Assembly: GCF_012689525.1 (NCBI RefSeq)
Contig: NZ_CP051515.1
Location: 1,798,001 to 1,862,000 of the forward strand
Reading direction: 5' to 3'
Length of the DNA stretch: 64,000 nucleotides
DNA from: Paraburkholderia aromaticivorans
GTDB taxonomy: Bacteria; Pseudomonadota; Gammaproteobacteria; Burkholderiales; Burkholderiaceae
A program made the position numbers and the translations under genes. The notes under the pieces were generated by a model. The model did no database searches. It had not been told where the DNA came from and saw only the letters and a list, made by a program, of their open reading frames with translations. The stretch's first letter is position 1, and every line of letters begins with the position of its first letter. Shown here piece after piece: positions 9,707 to 22,375 of the stretch.

Positions 9707-9991
9707 TCAAACACGCACTGAACCGGCGCCGCGCCTTGCCGCAGCCGCGGCCAGAATTTCGCGGATTGAAGCGAGTGACCGCTCCGCGGTCGCAGTCGAT
9801 ATGTGTGTCAGCGACTCTCCGAATATTGGCGGCCTCAGACCCAGGCATCGGCAGACACGAGATACATAGGGCTTTGTCGGCCCGCCGCACCGCTCAGCGG
9901 CCGCGCCAAGGGCGGCCTCGCCGACCTGCTGCCGCAGCCAGGCGAGCGTTCGACGATCCTTGTCGTTAAGAATACGAATCAGATGTTCCAT
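9707..9991 (-). CDS. Small hypothetical protein, predicted SOS-regulated
   Basis: A 94-residue protein starting MEHLIRILNDKDRRTLAWLRQ. A longer frame reaches 10099, but its first 36 codons run through the promoter and LexA sites, so I choose the ATG at 9991. The N-terminal half is predicted helical and followed by a small Cys/Gly-rich segment (ERCGGPTKPYVSRVCRCLG), then a C-terminal Ala-rich helix. It has no signal peptide or membrane segment. I do not recognise the family. Its promoter has two consecutive LexA boxes over the -10 and start region, so expression on DNA damage is a strong prediction. A DNA-binding or damage-response role is inference. The next gene on the same strand upstream is adh, reading toward it. 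Confidence 0.6.
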   Translation of the reverse strand: MEHLIRILNDKDRRTLAWLRQQVGEAALGAAAERCGGPTKPYVSRVCRCLGLRPPIFGESLTHISTATAERSLASIREILAAAAARRGAGSVRV

Positions 9992-10001
9992 ATCGACGAC
10001 C

Positions 10002-10053
10002 CTGTATATATAAACAGTACTGTTAATATATACAGTATGGCTGGTTCGTTCAA
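10002..10053 (-). promoter_or_regulatory. SOS promoter: two abutting LexA boxes over a sigma70 promoter
   Basis: Box one is CTGTATATATAAACAG (10002-10017) and box two is CTGTTAATATATACAG (10020-10035). Both fit CTGT-N8-ACAG exactly and are separated by two bases. Together they form a 34-base palindrome with a single mismatched pair (10012/10025). Reading on the minus strand, TTGAAC (10053-10048) and TATATT (10030-10025) are spaced by 17 bases, so the -10 element lies inside box two and the predicted transcript start inside box one. This is classic repressor occlusion. The ATG at 9991 is 11 bases beyond the nearer box. Tandem boxes predict tight, cooperative LexA repression. Confidence 0.75.
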
Positions 10054-10371
10054 GGTGAAAGTTGGGGTGTTCCCCAGCGGCGCACTTCGTCATCGGCATA
10101 CGTCGTGCAGAATGTCGCGAGGTTCTGGCGGGAATTTCCGTCCATCAGCAATTCGTCGCGCACCAGATCGAAGACGGCACGCGGATCGGAAGAGTTTTTT
10201 GGAATGCGGTACTTGGGCAGTGATGCACCGGAAATCGTCGCCGCTTATTCATCTGCAACAGCATCCGCCGTTTTCGACGCGGGCTTCAGAAAGGTCATGG
10301 GGCGTTACTCCTGATATGGAACGGTGTGCAAATGACTGACGCAATGCGGGATGCGGAGCAGCGCGATCTGC
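10054..10371. other. Gap between SOS promoter and adh; possible gene remnant
   Basis: No supported gene. A + strand frame at 10105-10314 ends in a fairly protein-like stretch (MRYLGSDAPEIVAAYSSATA). It has no ribosome binding site, no known family and only 69 codons, so it may be a decayed fragment. Another + frame starting at 10037, at the edge of the LexA boxes, becomes Arg/His-rich and looks non-coding. Confidence 0.3.
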
Positions 10372-11409
10372 TCAGGCTTCGATCAGTACTTTCAGAGCAC
10401 GTGTCTGGGCCGCTCGGGAAAAGACGTCGTACGCATCGAGGATGTGGTCGAGCTTGAAGCGGTGCGTGATCAGCGCTTTTGCGTCTAACCGCCCGGCCCG
10501 CAGGGTCTTCAGGAGCATCGGCGTGCTCACCGTATCGACCAGACGCGTCGTAATTGAAACGTTGCGATCCCACAGCGCTTCGAGATGTAGATCGACCTTG
10601 ACGCCGTGCACACCAATGTTCGCTATCACTCCTCCGGCGGCAACGAGCTGCTCGCACATCTGGAACGATGCTGGCACGCCGACTGCCTCGATCGCGCAAT
10701 CGACACCCATACCGTCAGTCAGTCGCATCACCACATCGACCGCATTCGCGGTGTCGATGTTGACGCAACTGGTGGCACCGAATCGCTCGGCGATGGACAA
10801 ACGATTTTCATCGCGGTCGATCATGACAATCTGCGCGGGCGAATAAAACTGCGCTGTGAGCAGTGCCGCCAGACCGATCGGCCCGGCCCCGACGATCGCC
10901 ACGGTGCTCCCCGGCTGGACCTTGCCGTTCAGCACGCCGCACTCGAAGCCTGTCGGCAGGATGTCCGACAGCATAACGAGCGCTTCCTCGTCTGCGCCGG
11001 CCGGAACCGGGTACATGCTCGTTTCGGCGTGCGGAAGGCGAACATATTCGGCTTGTGTACCGTCGATCTTGTTACCGAGAATCCAGCCGCCAGTCCGACA
11101 ATGCGAATACATCCCACGCCGGCAGTAGTCGCATTTGCCGCACGACGAGATACAGGAAATCAGCACGTGGTCGCCTGGCTTGAACGACGTTACCGCGGAA
11201 CCGACCTGTCGAACCACGCCCACACCCTCGTGACCGAGAATGCAGCCCGGCTCGCACGTCGGAACGTCGCCCTTCAGGATATGCAGATCGGTGCCGCAAA
11301 TCGTCGTATGCGTGATCTGGACGATGGCATCCGTCGGATCGACGAGCTCCGGCATGGGCCGTTCATCCAACGAACTCTTCCCGGGGCCGTGGTAAACAAG
11401 CGCTTTCAT
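10372..11409 (-). CDS. Zinc-dependent alcohol dehydrogenase (MDR family)
   Basis: A 345-residue medium-chain dehydrogenase. Catalytic zinc ligands are Cys38 (CGTDLH), His60 and Glu61 (GHEGVG). The structural zinc site is Cys90, Cys93, Cys96 and Cys104 (CGKCDYCRRGMYSHC). The Rossmann nucleotide site is VAIVGAGPIGLAALL. The family interconverts alcohols and aldehydes with NAD(P). I take the ATG at 11409, which has GGAGG eight bases before it, and not the longer frame starting at 11490, which would include the FNR box. An FNR-type box lies about 75 bases before the start, predicting low-oxygen induction and a fermentative role such as acetaldehyde reduction to ethanol. It is divergent from the DUF1275 gene. 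Confidence 0.9.
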   Translation of the reverse strand: MKALVYHGPGKSSLDERPMPELVDPTDAIVQITHTTICGTDLHILKGDVPTCEPGCILGHEGVGVVRQVGSAVTSFKPGDHVLISCISSCGKCDYCRRGMYSHCRTGGWILGNKIDGTQAEYVRLPHAETSMYPVPAGADEEALVMLSDILPTGFECGVLNGKVQPGSTVAIVGAGPIGLAALLTAQFYSPAQIVMIDRDENRLSIAERFGATSCVNIDTANAVDVVMRLTDGMGVDCAIEAVGVPASFQMCEQLVAAGGVIANIGVHGVKVDLHLEALWDRNVSITTRLVDTVSTPMLLKTLRAGRLDAKALITHRFKLDHILDAYDVFSRAAQTRALKVLIEA

Positions 11410-11476
11410 CGTATTGCCTCCGTGAGCGGACCTTTCCGCCATGCAAACGACTCTAGGCTTGCGCGCCGCCCTTCCG

Positions 11477-11490
11477 TTGACCTGGATCAA
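11477..11490. promoter_or_regulatory. FNR/ANR-type box upstream of adh
   Basis: TTGACCTGGATCAA matches TTGAT-N4-ATCAA at nine of ten conserved bases. On the minus strand a -10-like TAGAGT (11455-11450) gives a start near 11443, which places the box centre about 41 bases upstream, the class II activator position. Confidence 0.7.
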
Positions 11491-11613
11491 CCAATCGGGA
11501 AGCCCGCTGCGCCATCGCCCCGCCGCCAGCGACTTGCCTGATCAGGTCGACCGGACGGTCCGCACGCGCAACACGCTAACTGGTCGGCTGGCGCGACGCC
11601 AATGTGGCGTTGG

Positions 11614-11627
11614 TTGATCCAGATCAG
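11614..11627. promoter_or_regulatory. FNR/ANR-type box upstream of the DUF1275 gene
   Basis: TTGATCCAGATCAG matches the consensus at nine of ten conserved bases. A weak -10-like CATGAT at 11650-11655 would again put the box near -41 for the + strand gene starting at 11742, leaving an 80-base leader. Confidence 0.55.
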
Positions 11628-11741
11628 CTTGAGTCCGTCTTCGTTGCCCATGATGGGTTCCCGACGGTCAACGGTGAGTCGCGTATCATCGACGACTTCC
11701 CGTTCAGCCACTGCAACGCAGATTTGCGTCGGGTCCATGCC

Positions 11742-12491
11742 ATGCCTATCGACTATCTTCGCAGCTTCGCCCGTCCCGAGCGCACCGATCAGAGCAACCG
11801 GCGCCTTGGCCGCTCGCTCGCGTTCATCGCCGGGGCCGCGAATGCCGGCGGCTTTCTCGCGGTCGGCCAATACACGTCGCACATGTCGGGGATCGTCTCG
11901 GCACTGGCTGATAACCTCTCGCTGGGTGACCTTGGCCTCGTGGTCGCGGGATTCAGTTCGCTCGTGGCGTTTCTGGCTGGCGCAGCGCTGTCGGCCGTCC
12001 TGATCAACTGGGGACGGCGGCGGCACGCACAAAGCGAGTACGCGATGCCGCTGATGCTGGAAGCCGCGTTATTGCTGTGTTTCGGTCTGCTGGGATCGAA
12101 CCTCGAGAGTCATCGCGTCATGTTCCTGCCTGCTACGGTAGGGTTGCTGTGCTTCGTGATGGGCCTGCAGAACGCCATCGTCACGAAAATATCCAGGGCC
12201 GAAATCCGGACTACGCACGTGACCGGCCTCGTTACCGATATGGGAATCGAGCTAGGCAAGCTGCTTTACTGGAATGTCTCCGAAGCCGGCCCAAGCGTGA
12301 GTGCGGTCAGGGCTGACCGCTCGAAGCTCGGCCTACTCGCTTCGCTGCTCGGCATGTTCTTCGCGGGCGGACTGGCCGGAGCGCTGGGCTTCAAATACGC
12401 GGGCTTCGTGTCGACCGTGCCGCTGGCGGCGATGCTGGTCGTGCTGGCGGTAGTGCCGCTGGTGGACGATCTGGTGGGCCAGCGGCGCTAG
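11742..12491 (+). CDS. DUF1275 (YoaK-type) membrane protein
   Basis: A 249-residue integral membrane protein with about six hydrophobic segments. The N-terminal signature SLAFIAGAANAGGFLAVGQYTSHMSG and the central HVTGLVTDMGIELG are characteristic of the DUF1275 family (E. coli YoaK relatives). The biochemical function of the family is not established. The frame is open back to 11604, but residues before MPIDYLRS are unlike the family and cover the FNR box region, so I choose the ATG at 11742. The ribosome binding site is weak. Divergent from adh with an FNR-type box on its own side, so it probably belongs to the low-oxygen response. Confidence 0.8.
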   Translation: MPIDYLRSFARPERTDQSNRRLGRSLAFIAGAANAGGFLAVGQYTSHMSGIVSALADNLSLGDLGLVVAGFSSLVAFLAGAALSAVLINWGRRRHAQSEYAMPLMLEAALLLCFGLLGSNLESHRVMFLPATVGLLCFVMGLQNAIVTKISRAEIRTTHVTGLVTDMGIELGKLLYWNVSEAGPSVSAVRADRSKLGLLASLLGMFFAGGLAGALGFKYAGFVSTVPLAAMLVVLAVVPLVDDLVGQRR

Positions 12492-12681
12492 CCACGGCCA
12501 GTCGTGTCCTATCGTCGGGCAATTCGTATCGAGGTCGCCCGCAGGCCGGCGTGAAACTAATAGACGACAATTGCGCCCGCACACGCTATGTTGAACAGAT
12601 TGCTCCTGCGTGCCCTTAGTCCGTTCAGGATCGCGCCTTCTCACGCTGAGCCAGCGGAATCATCACCGAGGCAACGCTTGC

Positions 12682-14811
12682 ATGTCCGGTCACGCCAAGC
12701 TTCCCGCCTCTGACGCGGCGAACCGGCCCGCGCCGGAGATCGCGCCCAACCGCCGACCCGTGCTCGTTGCCGCGGTGACATTCGTGATGGCGATGGCCGT
12801 CACCGTCGGCGCGGCGAGCCTTGTCCGCGACCATCTGCGGCATGCCGCACAGGCGCACTTCGAGTTGCGCACGCAGCGCATCACGGCGGACCTGCGCGAC
12901 GAATTCCGGGCCTGCGAGCAGGTGATGCTCGGTGCAGGCGCTCTGTTCGTCGACGTCTCGCCAACCGGGGCCGTCACACCTGAGCGCTGGTCCCGTTACG
13001 TGGCTCAACTCGATCTGGCCGACACCTTGGCCTCAGCCCGAGCGCTCGGCTTCGCCGATGCGCCCCACTCCACTCCGCTCGGCGCGTCCGGGTCGCTGTT
13101 CGCGCCCGTCAGGCTGATGTGGCCGAAGTTCGCCGATGCGGCGCGCCCCGATCGCGACTTCGGAGCCGATGCAACTGGGCGTGCGGCACTCCTGCGCGCC
13201 GCCGATTCCGCACAGGTCTCACTCTACGTCCACACCGGCGTGCAACAGGCGCCCCAAGGCAATGAGCGCGCCATGCTCGATCTGTATTTGCCGGTGTATG
13301 CGGGAGGGTCCGCGCCGCTGTCGCGGGAAGCGCGGCGCGCAGCGATCTTGGGATTCGTGGTTGCCGTGCTCGATACCGGGCAACTTTTCGGCGACATCGT
13401 CATGCGTGACCCGCGCCTTGCACTACGCGTCACGGTGGGCAGGGCGGGTGCACCAATGCCATTGTTCGCCACGGACACGCCATCGGACGATACCGCCGAC
13501 GCCCCGCCGCTGTTCCACGAGACAGACACGCTGACTGTCGGCGGCGAAACACTAACACTGTCCTACAGCACTAGCGACGCCGCTCTGAGCGCCATTCCCG
13601 ATTACAGCGGCAACGCAGTCCTCGCCGCCGGAACACTCGCGGCGATCTTTCTCGCCGGCATCGCCTTCCTGCTCGCCCGCCGTACGGCAGACACATCGGC
13701 GGAAACCAGCCGCGCGAACTCCCAATCGACGCTCAACGAAGCCCGCATGATGGGCATTATCCGGTCGTCGATGGAGGCGATCATCACCGTCGATGAAGCG
13801 CAGCGCGTCGTGATCTTCAATCCGATGGCTGAGCGCATATTCGGCTGCTCTGCGATGGACGCCATCGGCGCGCCGCTCGTACGCTTCATCCCGGAACGCT
13901 TTCGCAGCGCGCACGAAAAACATGTCGAACAGTTCGGCGTGACGGGCGTCTCGGAGCGCCAGATGGGCCAGCAGCGGGTCCTTTTCGGGCTGCGGACAAA
14001 CGGCGAAGAATTTCCGATTGAAGCGTCGATCTCGCAGATTCTCGACGCGGCCGGCAAGCTGTACACGGTGGTCCTGCGCGACGTCACCGAGCGAGTCAAG
14101 GCCGATAACGCGCTAAAGGCGTCGCGCGAGGACCTGCGCGAACTGTCGGCGAATCTGCAAAACGTACGCGAAGAGGAGAAAGCCCGTATAGCGCGTGAAT
14201 TGCACGACGACCTGGGCCAGCAGTTGACCGCCCTAAAGATGGATCTATCGTCTGTCGAACTGGCGCTCGACGCCCTGCCCGCAGGCGGTCCCGAAGTACG
14301 CACCCAGTTGCGCGGCATGCGCCGTCTGATCGACGCGACCGTGGCGTCGGTACGGCGCATCGCGGCGGACCTGCGGCCCGTCATGCTCGACGACCTCGGT
14401 CTCGTGCCCGCGATCGAATGGCTCGCGAACGATTTCACGAACCGCTACGGTATCGACATCGAACGTCAGATCGAGCCGGGCGACATCGTGTTTACCCGCA
14501 ATGGCGCCACCACCCTGTTCCGGATCGTCCAGGAGGCGCTCACCAATGTCGCGAGGCACGCGGACGCGACACTCGTCACGCTGGTATTACGCATCGAAGG
14601 CGAACACTGCATCCTGCGGATAGCGGACAATGGTCGAGGTACCGTCGAACCGGATGGCCGAAATGGCAAGTCGTTTGGATTGCTCGGCATTCGCGAGCGC
14701 GCGCATATGCTTGGCGGTTCGATCGCAATCGAAACGGCGGCCGCGCGCGGCTTTGCAATCACCGCCGTTTTCCCGCTGCATTCGATCCGACAGGATGAGA
14801 CGCTCCCATGA
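12682..14811 (+). CDS. CHASE/PAS sensor histidine kinase (HisKA_3 type)
   Basis: A 709-residue inner-membrane sensor. Segment one (about 30-52) and segment two (about 310-332) flank a periplasmic CHASE-like domain. A PAS domain follows at about 356-470, then a HisKA_3 dimerisation region with the phospho-acceptor His508 (ARELHDDLGQQ) and a HATPase domain (DNGRG, GLLGIRERA). HisKA_3 kinases pair with NarL/FixJ-type regulators, and such a regulator follows with an ATGA overlap. I start at 12682 because GAGG precedes it and the 24 extra codons upstream look non-coding. PAS and CHASE ligands cannot be read from sequence; no heme-pocket claim is made. Context suggests sensing redox state or a small external ligand linked to the anaerobic genes. 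Confidence 0.85.
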   Translation: MSGHAKLPASDAANRPAPEIAPNRRPVLVAAVTFVMAMAVTVGAASLVRDHLRHAAQAHFELRTQRITADLRDEFRACEQVMLGAGALFVDVSPTGAVTPERWSRYVAQLDLADTLASARALGFADAPHSTPLGASGSLFAPVRLMWPKFADAARPDRDFGADATGRAALLRAADSAQVSLYVHTGVQQAPQGNERAMLDLYLPVYAGGSAPLSREARRAAILGFVVAVLDTGQLFGDIVMRDPRLALRVTVGRAGAPMPLFATDTPSDDTADAPPLFHETDTLTVGGETLTLSYSTSDAALSAIPDYSGNAVLAAGTLAAIFLAGIAFLLARRTADTSAETSRANSQSTLNEARMMGIIRSSMEAIITVDEAQRVVIFNPMAERIFGCSAMDAIGAPLVRFIPERFRSAHEKHVEQFGVTGVSERQMGQQRVLFGLRTNGEEFPIEASISQILDAAGKLYTVVLRDVTERVKADNALKASREDLRELSANLQNVREEEKARIARELHDDLGQQLTALKMDLSSVELALDALPAGGPEVRTQLRGMRRLIDATVASVRRIAADLRPVMLDDLGLVPAIEWLANDFTNRYGIDIERQIEPGDIVFTRNGATTLFRIVQEALTNVARHADATLVTLVLRIEGEHCILRIADNGRGTVEPDGRNGKSFGLLGIRERAHMLGGSIAIETAAARGFAITAVFPLHSIRQDETLP

Positions 14812-15455
14812 CCCGCGTGCTACTGGCCGATGACCATGCGCTGGTGCGCGACGGCCTGCGCCACATCCTCAAGAGCGCAAGCGGTTTCGAGGTCGCGGGC
14901 GAAGCCAGCGATAGCGCAAGCACCATAGCACTCGTCCGCTCGAGTGCGGCAGACGTGCTGGTCCTCGACCTGTCGATGCCCGGGCGCAATGGCATCGAAC
15001 TCATCAAACAGATCAAGGACGAAAAGCCCACGCTGCGCGTGCTGGTACTGACCATGCATGCAGAACAACAATATGCCGTGCGTGCCTTCAAGGCGGGCGC
15101 GTCGGGCTATCTGACCAAGGAAAGCGCCAGTGCGGAACTGGTGGCGGCGGTCACAAAAGTGGCCGCCGGCGGCGTCTATGTGAGCCTCGCGATGGCGGAG
15201 CGCTTCGCACAGAGCCTGAACGAACCCGTCGACACCCTGCCGCACCAGCGGCTCTCCGACCGCGAATTCGACGTATTCCGACGCATTGCCGCCGGCCAGA
15301 CCATCTCGGAGATCGCGCAGGAACTCTGCGTCAGCGCTAAAACGGTCAGCACCTACAAAACCCGCATCCTTGAAAAGATGCAGATGCCGCACGACACCGC
15401 GCTCGTGCGTTACGCGATCCGCCACAAACTCTTCGACGAAAACGACGAACTCTGA
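14808..15455 (+). CDS. NarL/FixJ-family response regulator
   Basis: A 215-residue regulator with a receiver domain (acidic pair Asp8/Asp9, phospho-acceptor Asp54 in LVLDLSMPG, Lys in LTKES) and a C-terminal LuxR-type helix-turn-helix (LSDREFDVFRRIAAGQTISEIAQELCVSAKTVSTYK). Its start overlaps the kinase stop by four bases (ATGA), so the two form an operon and almost certainly a cognate pair. Target promoters are unknown; the adjacent acetate/ATPase genes are candidates. Confidence 0.9.
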   Translation: MTRVLLADDHALVRDGLRHILKSASGFEVAGEASDSASTIALVRSSAADVLVLDLSMPGRNGIELIKQIKDEKPTLRVLVLTMHAEQQYAVRAFKAGASGYLTKESASAELVAAVTKVAAGGVYVSLAMAERFAQSLNEPVDTLPHQRLSDREFDVFRRIAAGQTISEIAQELCVSAKTVSTYKTRILEKMQMPHDTALVRYAIRHKLFDENDEL

Positions 15456-15649
15456 TTCCACCGCTGCGGTGCCCGTAAAGGGTCGCAGACTCGAAGTGGG
15501 ACAGGTGGCACGTCATCCGACCGAGGAAGCCGTGTAGGTAGATCCCTACACCGCTTCCGTCTCGCCTACCCGAACCTCATTCGCCGCCGATATTTTTTCG
15601 AGATAGTACGGCCGATACTGGCTGTCATGAACCCGAAAACGCTGGCGCC

Positions 15650-16036
15650 ATGCTGAAAGTCTTCCTCGTTGAAGATTCGTCGCCGGTCCGCCTGCGACTC
15701 GCCGCTCTGATCAAGCCGATTGCCGAAGCCAACGTGGTCGGCGAAGCGGAGGACGCCGGCACCGCGTTGACGGGCATTGCAAACAGCTGCGCCGACCTGG
15801 TGATCGTCGATCTGCGCCTGGCTGGAAGCGACGGCCTGGAGTTGGTCAGCCATCTTTCGCACGGTACCCGCAAGGTGATCACGATCGTGCTGACCAACTA
15901 CTCGACGCAGGCTTTTCGCGCAGCCAGTTTCGCCGCGGGCGCCGATTACTTTTTTGACAAGACGAACGAGTTCGACCTCGCGCGGGACACGATTGCGCAC
16001 ATTGCCCGCGCGCGCTCAGACAACATCATCGAATGA
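15650..16036 (+). CDS. Stand-alone receiver-domain response regulator
   Basis: A 128-residue single receiver domain with acidic residues Glu8/Asp9, phospho-acceptor Asp54 (VIVDLRLAG) and a switch Lys in FFDKTNEFD. It has no output domain. It begins 194 bases after the NarL-type regulator and ends 13 bases before the Fnr-type gene, so it is probably cotranscribed with the latter. Single receivers usually act as phosphate shuttles, sinks or allosteric partners. The obvious donor is the adjacent kinase, although HisKA_3 enzymes seldom use them; this remains inference. Confidence 0.85.
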   Translation: MLKVFLVEDSSPVRLRLAALIKPIAEANVVGEAEDAGTALTGIANSCADLVIVDLRLAGSDGLELVSHLSHGTRKVITIVLTNYSTQAFRAASFAAGADYFFDKTNEFDLARDTIAHIARARSDNIIE

Positions 16037-16049
16037 ACCGGAGGTCAGC

Positions 16050-16838
16050 ATGTTCAATGCAGCCCAATACATGGACGATAGCGTGGACGACACGACTCTC
16101 GCGCTGCCACTGCAGCCGTCCGCCGCGTCTTTTGCTTCGTCTGTTCCGAAGCGCTCCGGAAGCGGCTGTTCGAATTGTCCGGTCCGCGCCACGTGCATGC
16201 CTGAGACCCTGACACGGTCCGAACTCGCCCGGCTCGATTCGATCGTCTGCTCGACGCGGACCATCAGGCGCGGTGAATCGCTGTATCGCGCGCACGATAC
16301 TTTCCAGAGCCTCTATGCAGTACGGTCGGGCTCGTTCAAAACGGTCGTCATGCATCGCGATGGCCGCGAGCAGGTCACGGGCTTTAACCTGGCTGGCGAG
16401 ATGCTCGGCCTCGATGGCGTTCATACCGACCGCCACAGCTGCGATGCCATCGCGCTCGAAGACAGCAGCGTATGCATCATCCCGTTCAGCGCGCTCGAGG
16501 GGCTCTGTCACGACATGAAGGCGATGCAGCAGCACGTGCACCGGATGATGAGCGGCGAAATCGTTCGCGAGTCCGGTCTGATGATGCTGCTCGGCACGAT
16601 GACAGCGGAACAGCGGGTCGCTGCGTTCCTGCTCAACCTGTCGCAACGCCTGAAAACACGTGGCTACTCCGCGGCCGAATTCAATCTGCGGATGACGCGC
16701 GAAGAAATGGGCAGTTATCTCGGGATGAAGCTCGAAACGGTGAGCCGCATGTTTTCGAAGCTTCACAAAGACGAACTCGTTGAAACTCACGGCAAGCAGA
16801 TCCGGATCGTCGATTTCGAAGGACTGGCACTCATTTGA
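16050..16838 (+). CDS. Crp/Fnr-family oxygen-sensing transcription regulator (FNR type)
   Basis: A 262-residue FNR-like protein. The N-terminal cluster motif Cys40-x2-Cys43-x5-Cys49 (GCSNCPVRATC) plus Cys131 (RHSCDAIAL) gives the four ligands expected for an oxygen-labile [4Fe-4S] cluster. The cyclic-nucleotide-type sensor fold follows, and the helix-turn-helix contains MGSYLGMKLETVSRMFSKL, with the E-x2-S-R recognition pattern that reads TTGAT half-sites. CCGGAGG precedes the ATG. Three matching boxes occur nearby (in front of adh, the DUF1275 gene and acs), so it is probably the local activator, although another FNR paralogue could serve. The usual gene name is fnr or anr; paralogy prevents a sure symbol. 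Confidence 0.9.
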   Translation: MFNAAQYMDDSVDDTTLALPLQPSAASFASSVPKRSGSGCSNCPVRATCMPETLTRSELARLDSIVCSTRTIRRGESLYRAHDTFQSLYAVRSGSFKTVVMHRDGREQVTGFNLAGEMLGLDGVHTDRHSCDAIALEDSSVCIIPFSALEGLCHDMKAMQQHVHRMMSGEIVRESGLMMLLGTMTAEQRVAAFLLNLSQRLKTRGYSAAEFNLRMTREEMGSYLGMKLETVSRMFSKLHKDELVETHGKQIRIVDFEGLALI

Positions 16839-16857
16839 TGCGCGATACAAGGGGGCG

Positions 16858-16871
16858 TTGACCTGCATCAA
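16858..16871. promoter_or_regulatory. FNR/ANR-type box upstream of acs
   Basis: TTGACCTGCATCAA matches the FNR consensus at nine of ten conserved bases and lies 20 bases after the fnr-like stop. A -10-like CATAGT at 16893-16898 would place the box at about -41, giving a leader of roughly 185 bases before acs. Confidence 0.65.
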
Positions 16872-17089
16872 GCGCTCAATCGAACAGAGATTCATAGTCG
16901 TTTCATCGCGACGCCGTGCCTCCACACAGGGTTCGGCGTCACGCTTACGGTGCACCGCGATGCACTCCCGCCCCGCACCAGGCTTCCCGCAGGTGTCACA
17001 AGGGCGGCATCCCGCCAGGCTATCGAGAGCTCTTTCTCGAACGACGATCGCTTGCCGATCGCCGACCTCATGATTCAAGCGAGGAGACC

Positions 17090-19078
<1,989 letters not shown>

Positions 19079-19181
19079 AGACAGTCATGCGCGATCTTCC
19101 CCCTCCTATCGCCGCGCGTCTCATGTACCCGGACGCGCGGCGCTCCAATCCATTTCTGCCCTGCTGCAGGAGACTCTCGTC

Positions 19182-21773
<2,592 letters not shown>

Positions 21774-21777
<4 letters not shown>

Positions 21778-22100
21778 CGCAGCCGTCCCCAGAGTCGCCG
21801 GACGACCTCGAACCCACCGCCGACGCGCTCGACCGCGCGGCGCGTGAGGCCGTGCAACGCAAACGCCGTGCGGAGTTGGAGCCGGAACCGTCGCTGGGGA
21901 GCCGCCTAGGTCAGATTGGCATTCTGGGATGGACGATCGTTCTACCTACTTTGCTGGGACTTGCGATCGGTCACTGGCTCGACAAGCACTTTGCAACCGG
22001 CGTATTTTTCGCCGCTCCGCTGCTGATGGTGGGAGCGGCCATCGGACTATGGTCGGCGTGGAAATGGATGCACCGGCAAACCAGACAGGATCGGCCATGA
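21774..22100 (+). CDS. atpQ: N-ATPase accessory membrane protein AtpQ (AtpI/AtpZ-like)
   Basis: A 108-residue protein with a charged N-terminal half and two membrane helices (about 47-70 and 75-95; GWTIVLPTLLGLAIGHWLD). It matches the AtpI/AtpZ-like proteins specific to N-ATPase operons, which are proposed to help c-ring assembly or divalent-cation transport. Translationally coupled by ATGA overlaps to atpC and atpR. Confidence 0.8.
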
Positions 22101-22375
22101 CAACTCTCTTCCCGCTGATCGCCCAGATTGCGACAGGCCTGTGCGTCGGCTTTCTGGCTGGCTCGATCCATTTCGCGAGCTTGCACTGGAACGTCAGGCT
22201 GATCGTCGCGGGTTCGCCCGGCAGGGCATTTGCGCTGCAACTGCTACGCATGGCCGGCGTGGCCGTTCTGTTCTTCGCGCTGGCGAAGCTTGGCCCGTGG
22301 GCGCTGCTGTGCGGAGCCGCAGGCCTGCTGCTCGCACGCTTCGCTATTCTTCAGCGCGTTCGGGCGGCGCCATGA
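22097..22375 (+). CDS. atpR: N-ATPase accessory membrane protein AtpR
   Basis: A 92-residue protein with three predicted membrane helices. The gene position between atpQ and atpB and its hydrophobic profile (HFASLHWNVRLI, LLRMAGVAVLFFALAK) match AtpR, a subunit unique to N-ATPases. In that family, Arg residues in its membrane segments are proposed to interact with the extra carboxylate of the c subunit during ring assembly. I start at 22097 (ATGA overlap with atpQ). Confidence 0.8.
   Translation: MTTLFPLIAQIATGLCVGFLAGSIHFASLHWNVRLIVAGSPGRAFALQLLRMAGVAVLFFALAKLGPWALLCGAAGLLLARFAILQRVRAAP

Noticed and set aside
10037..10339. + strand gene starting at the edge of the LexA boxes (divergent SOS gene)
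   Set aside because: The translation soon becomes Arg/His-rich, has no ribosome binding site because the start abuts the operator, and ends without a recognisable domain.
16026..17078. 350-codon minus strand open frame opposite the fnr-like gene
   Set aside because: Antisense shadow; the + strand frame has a complete FNR domain set and a ribosome binding site.
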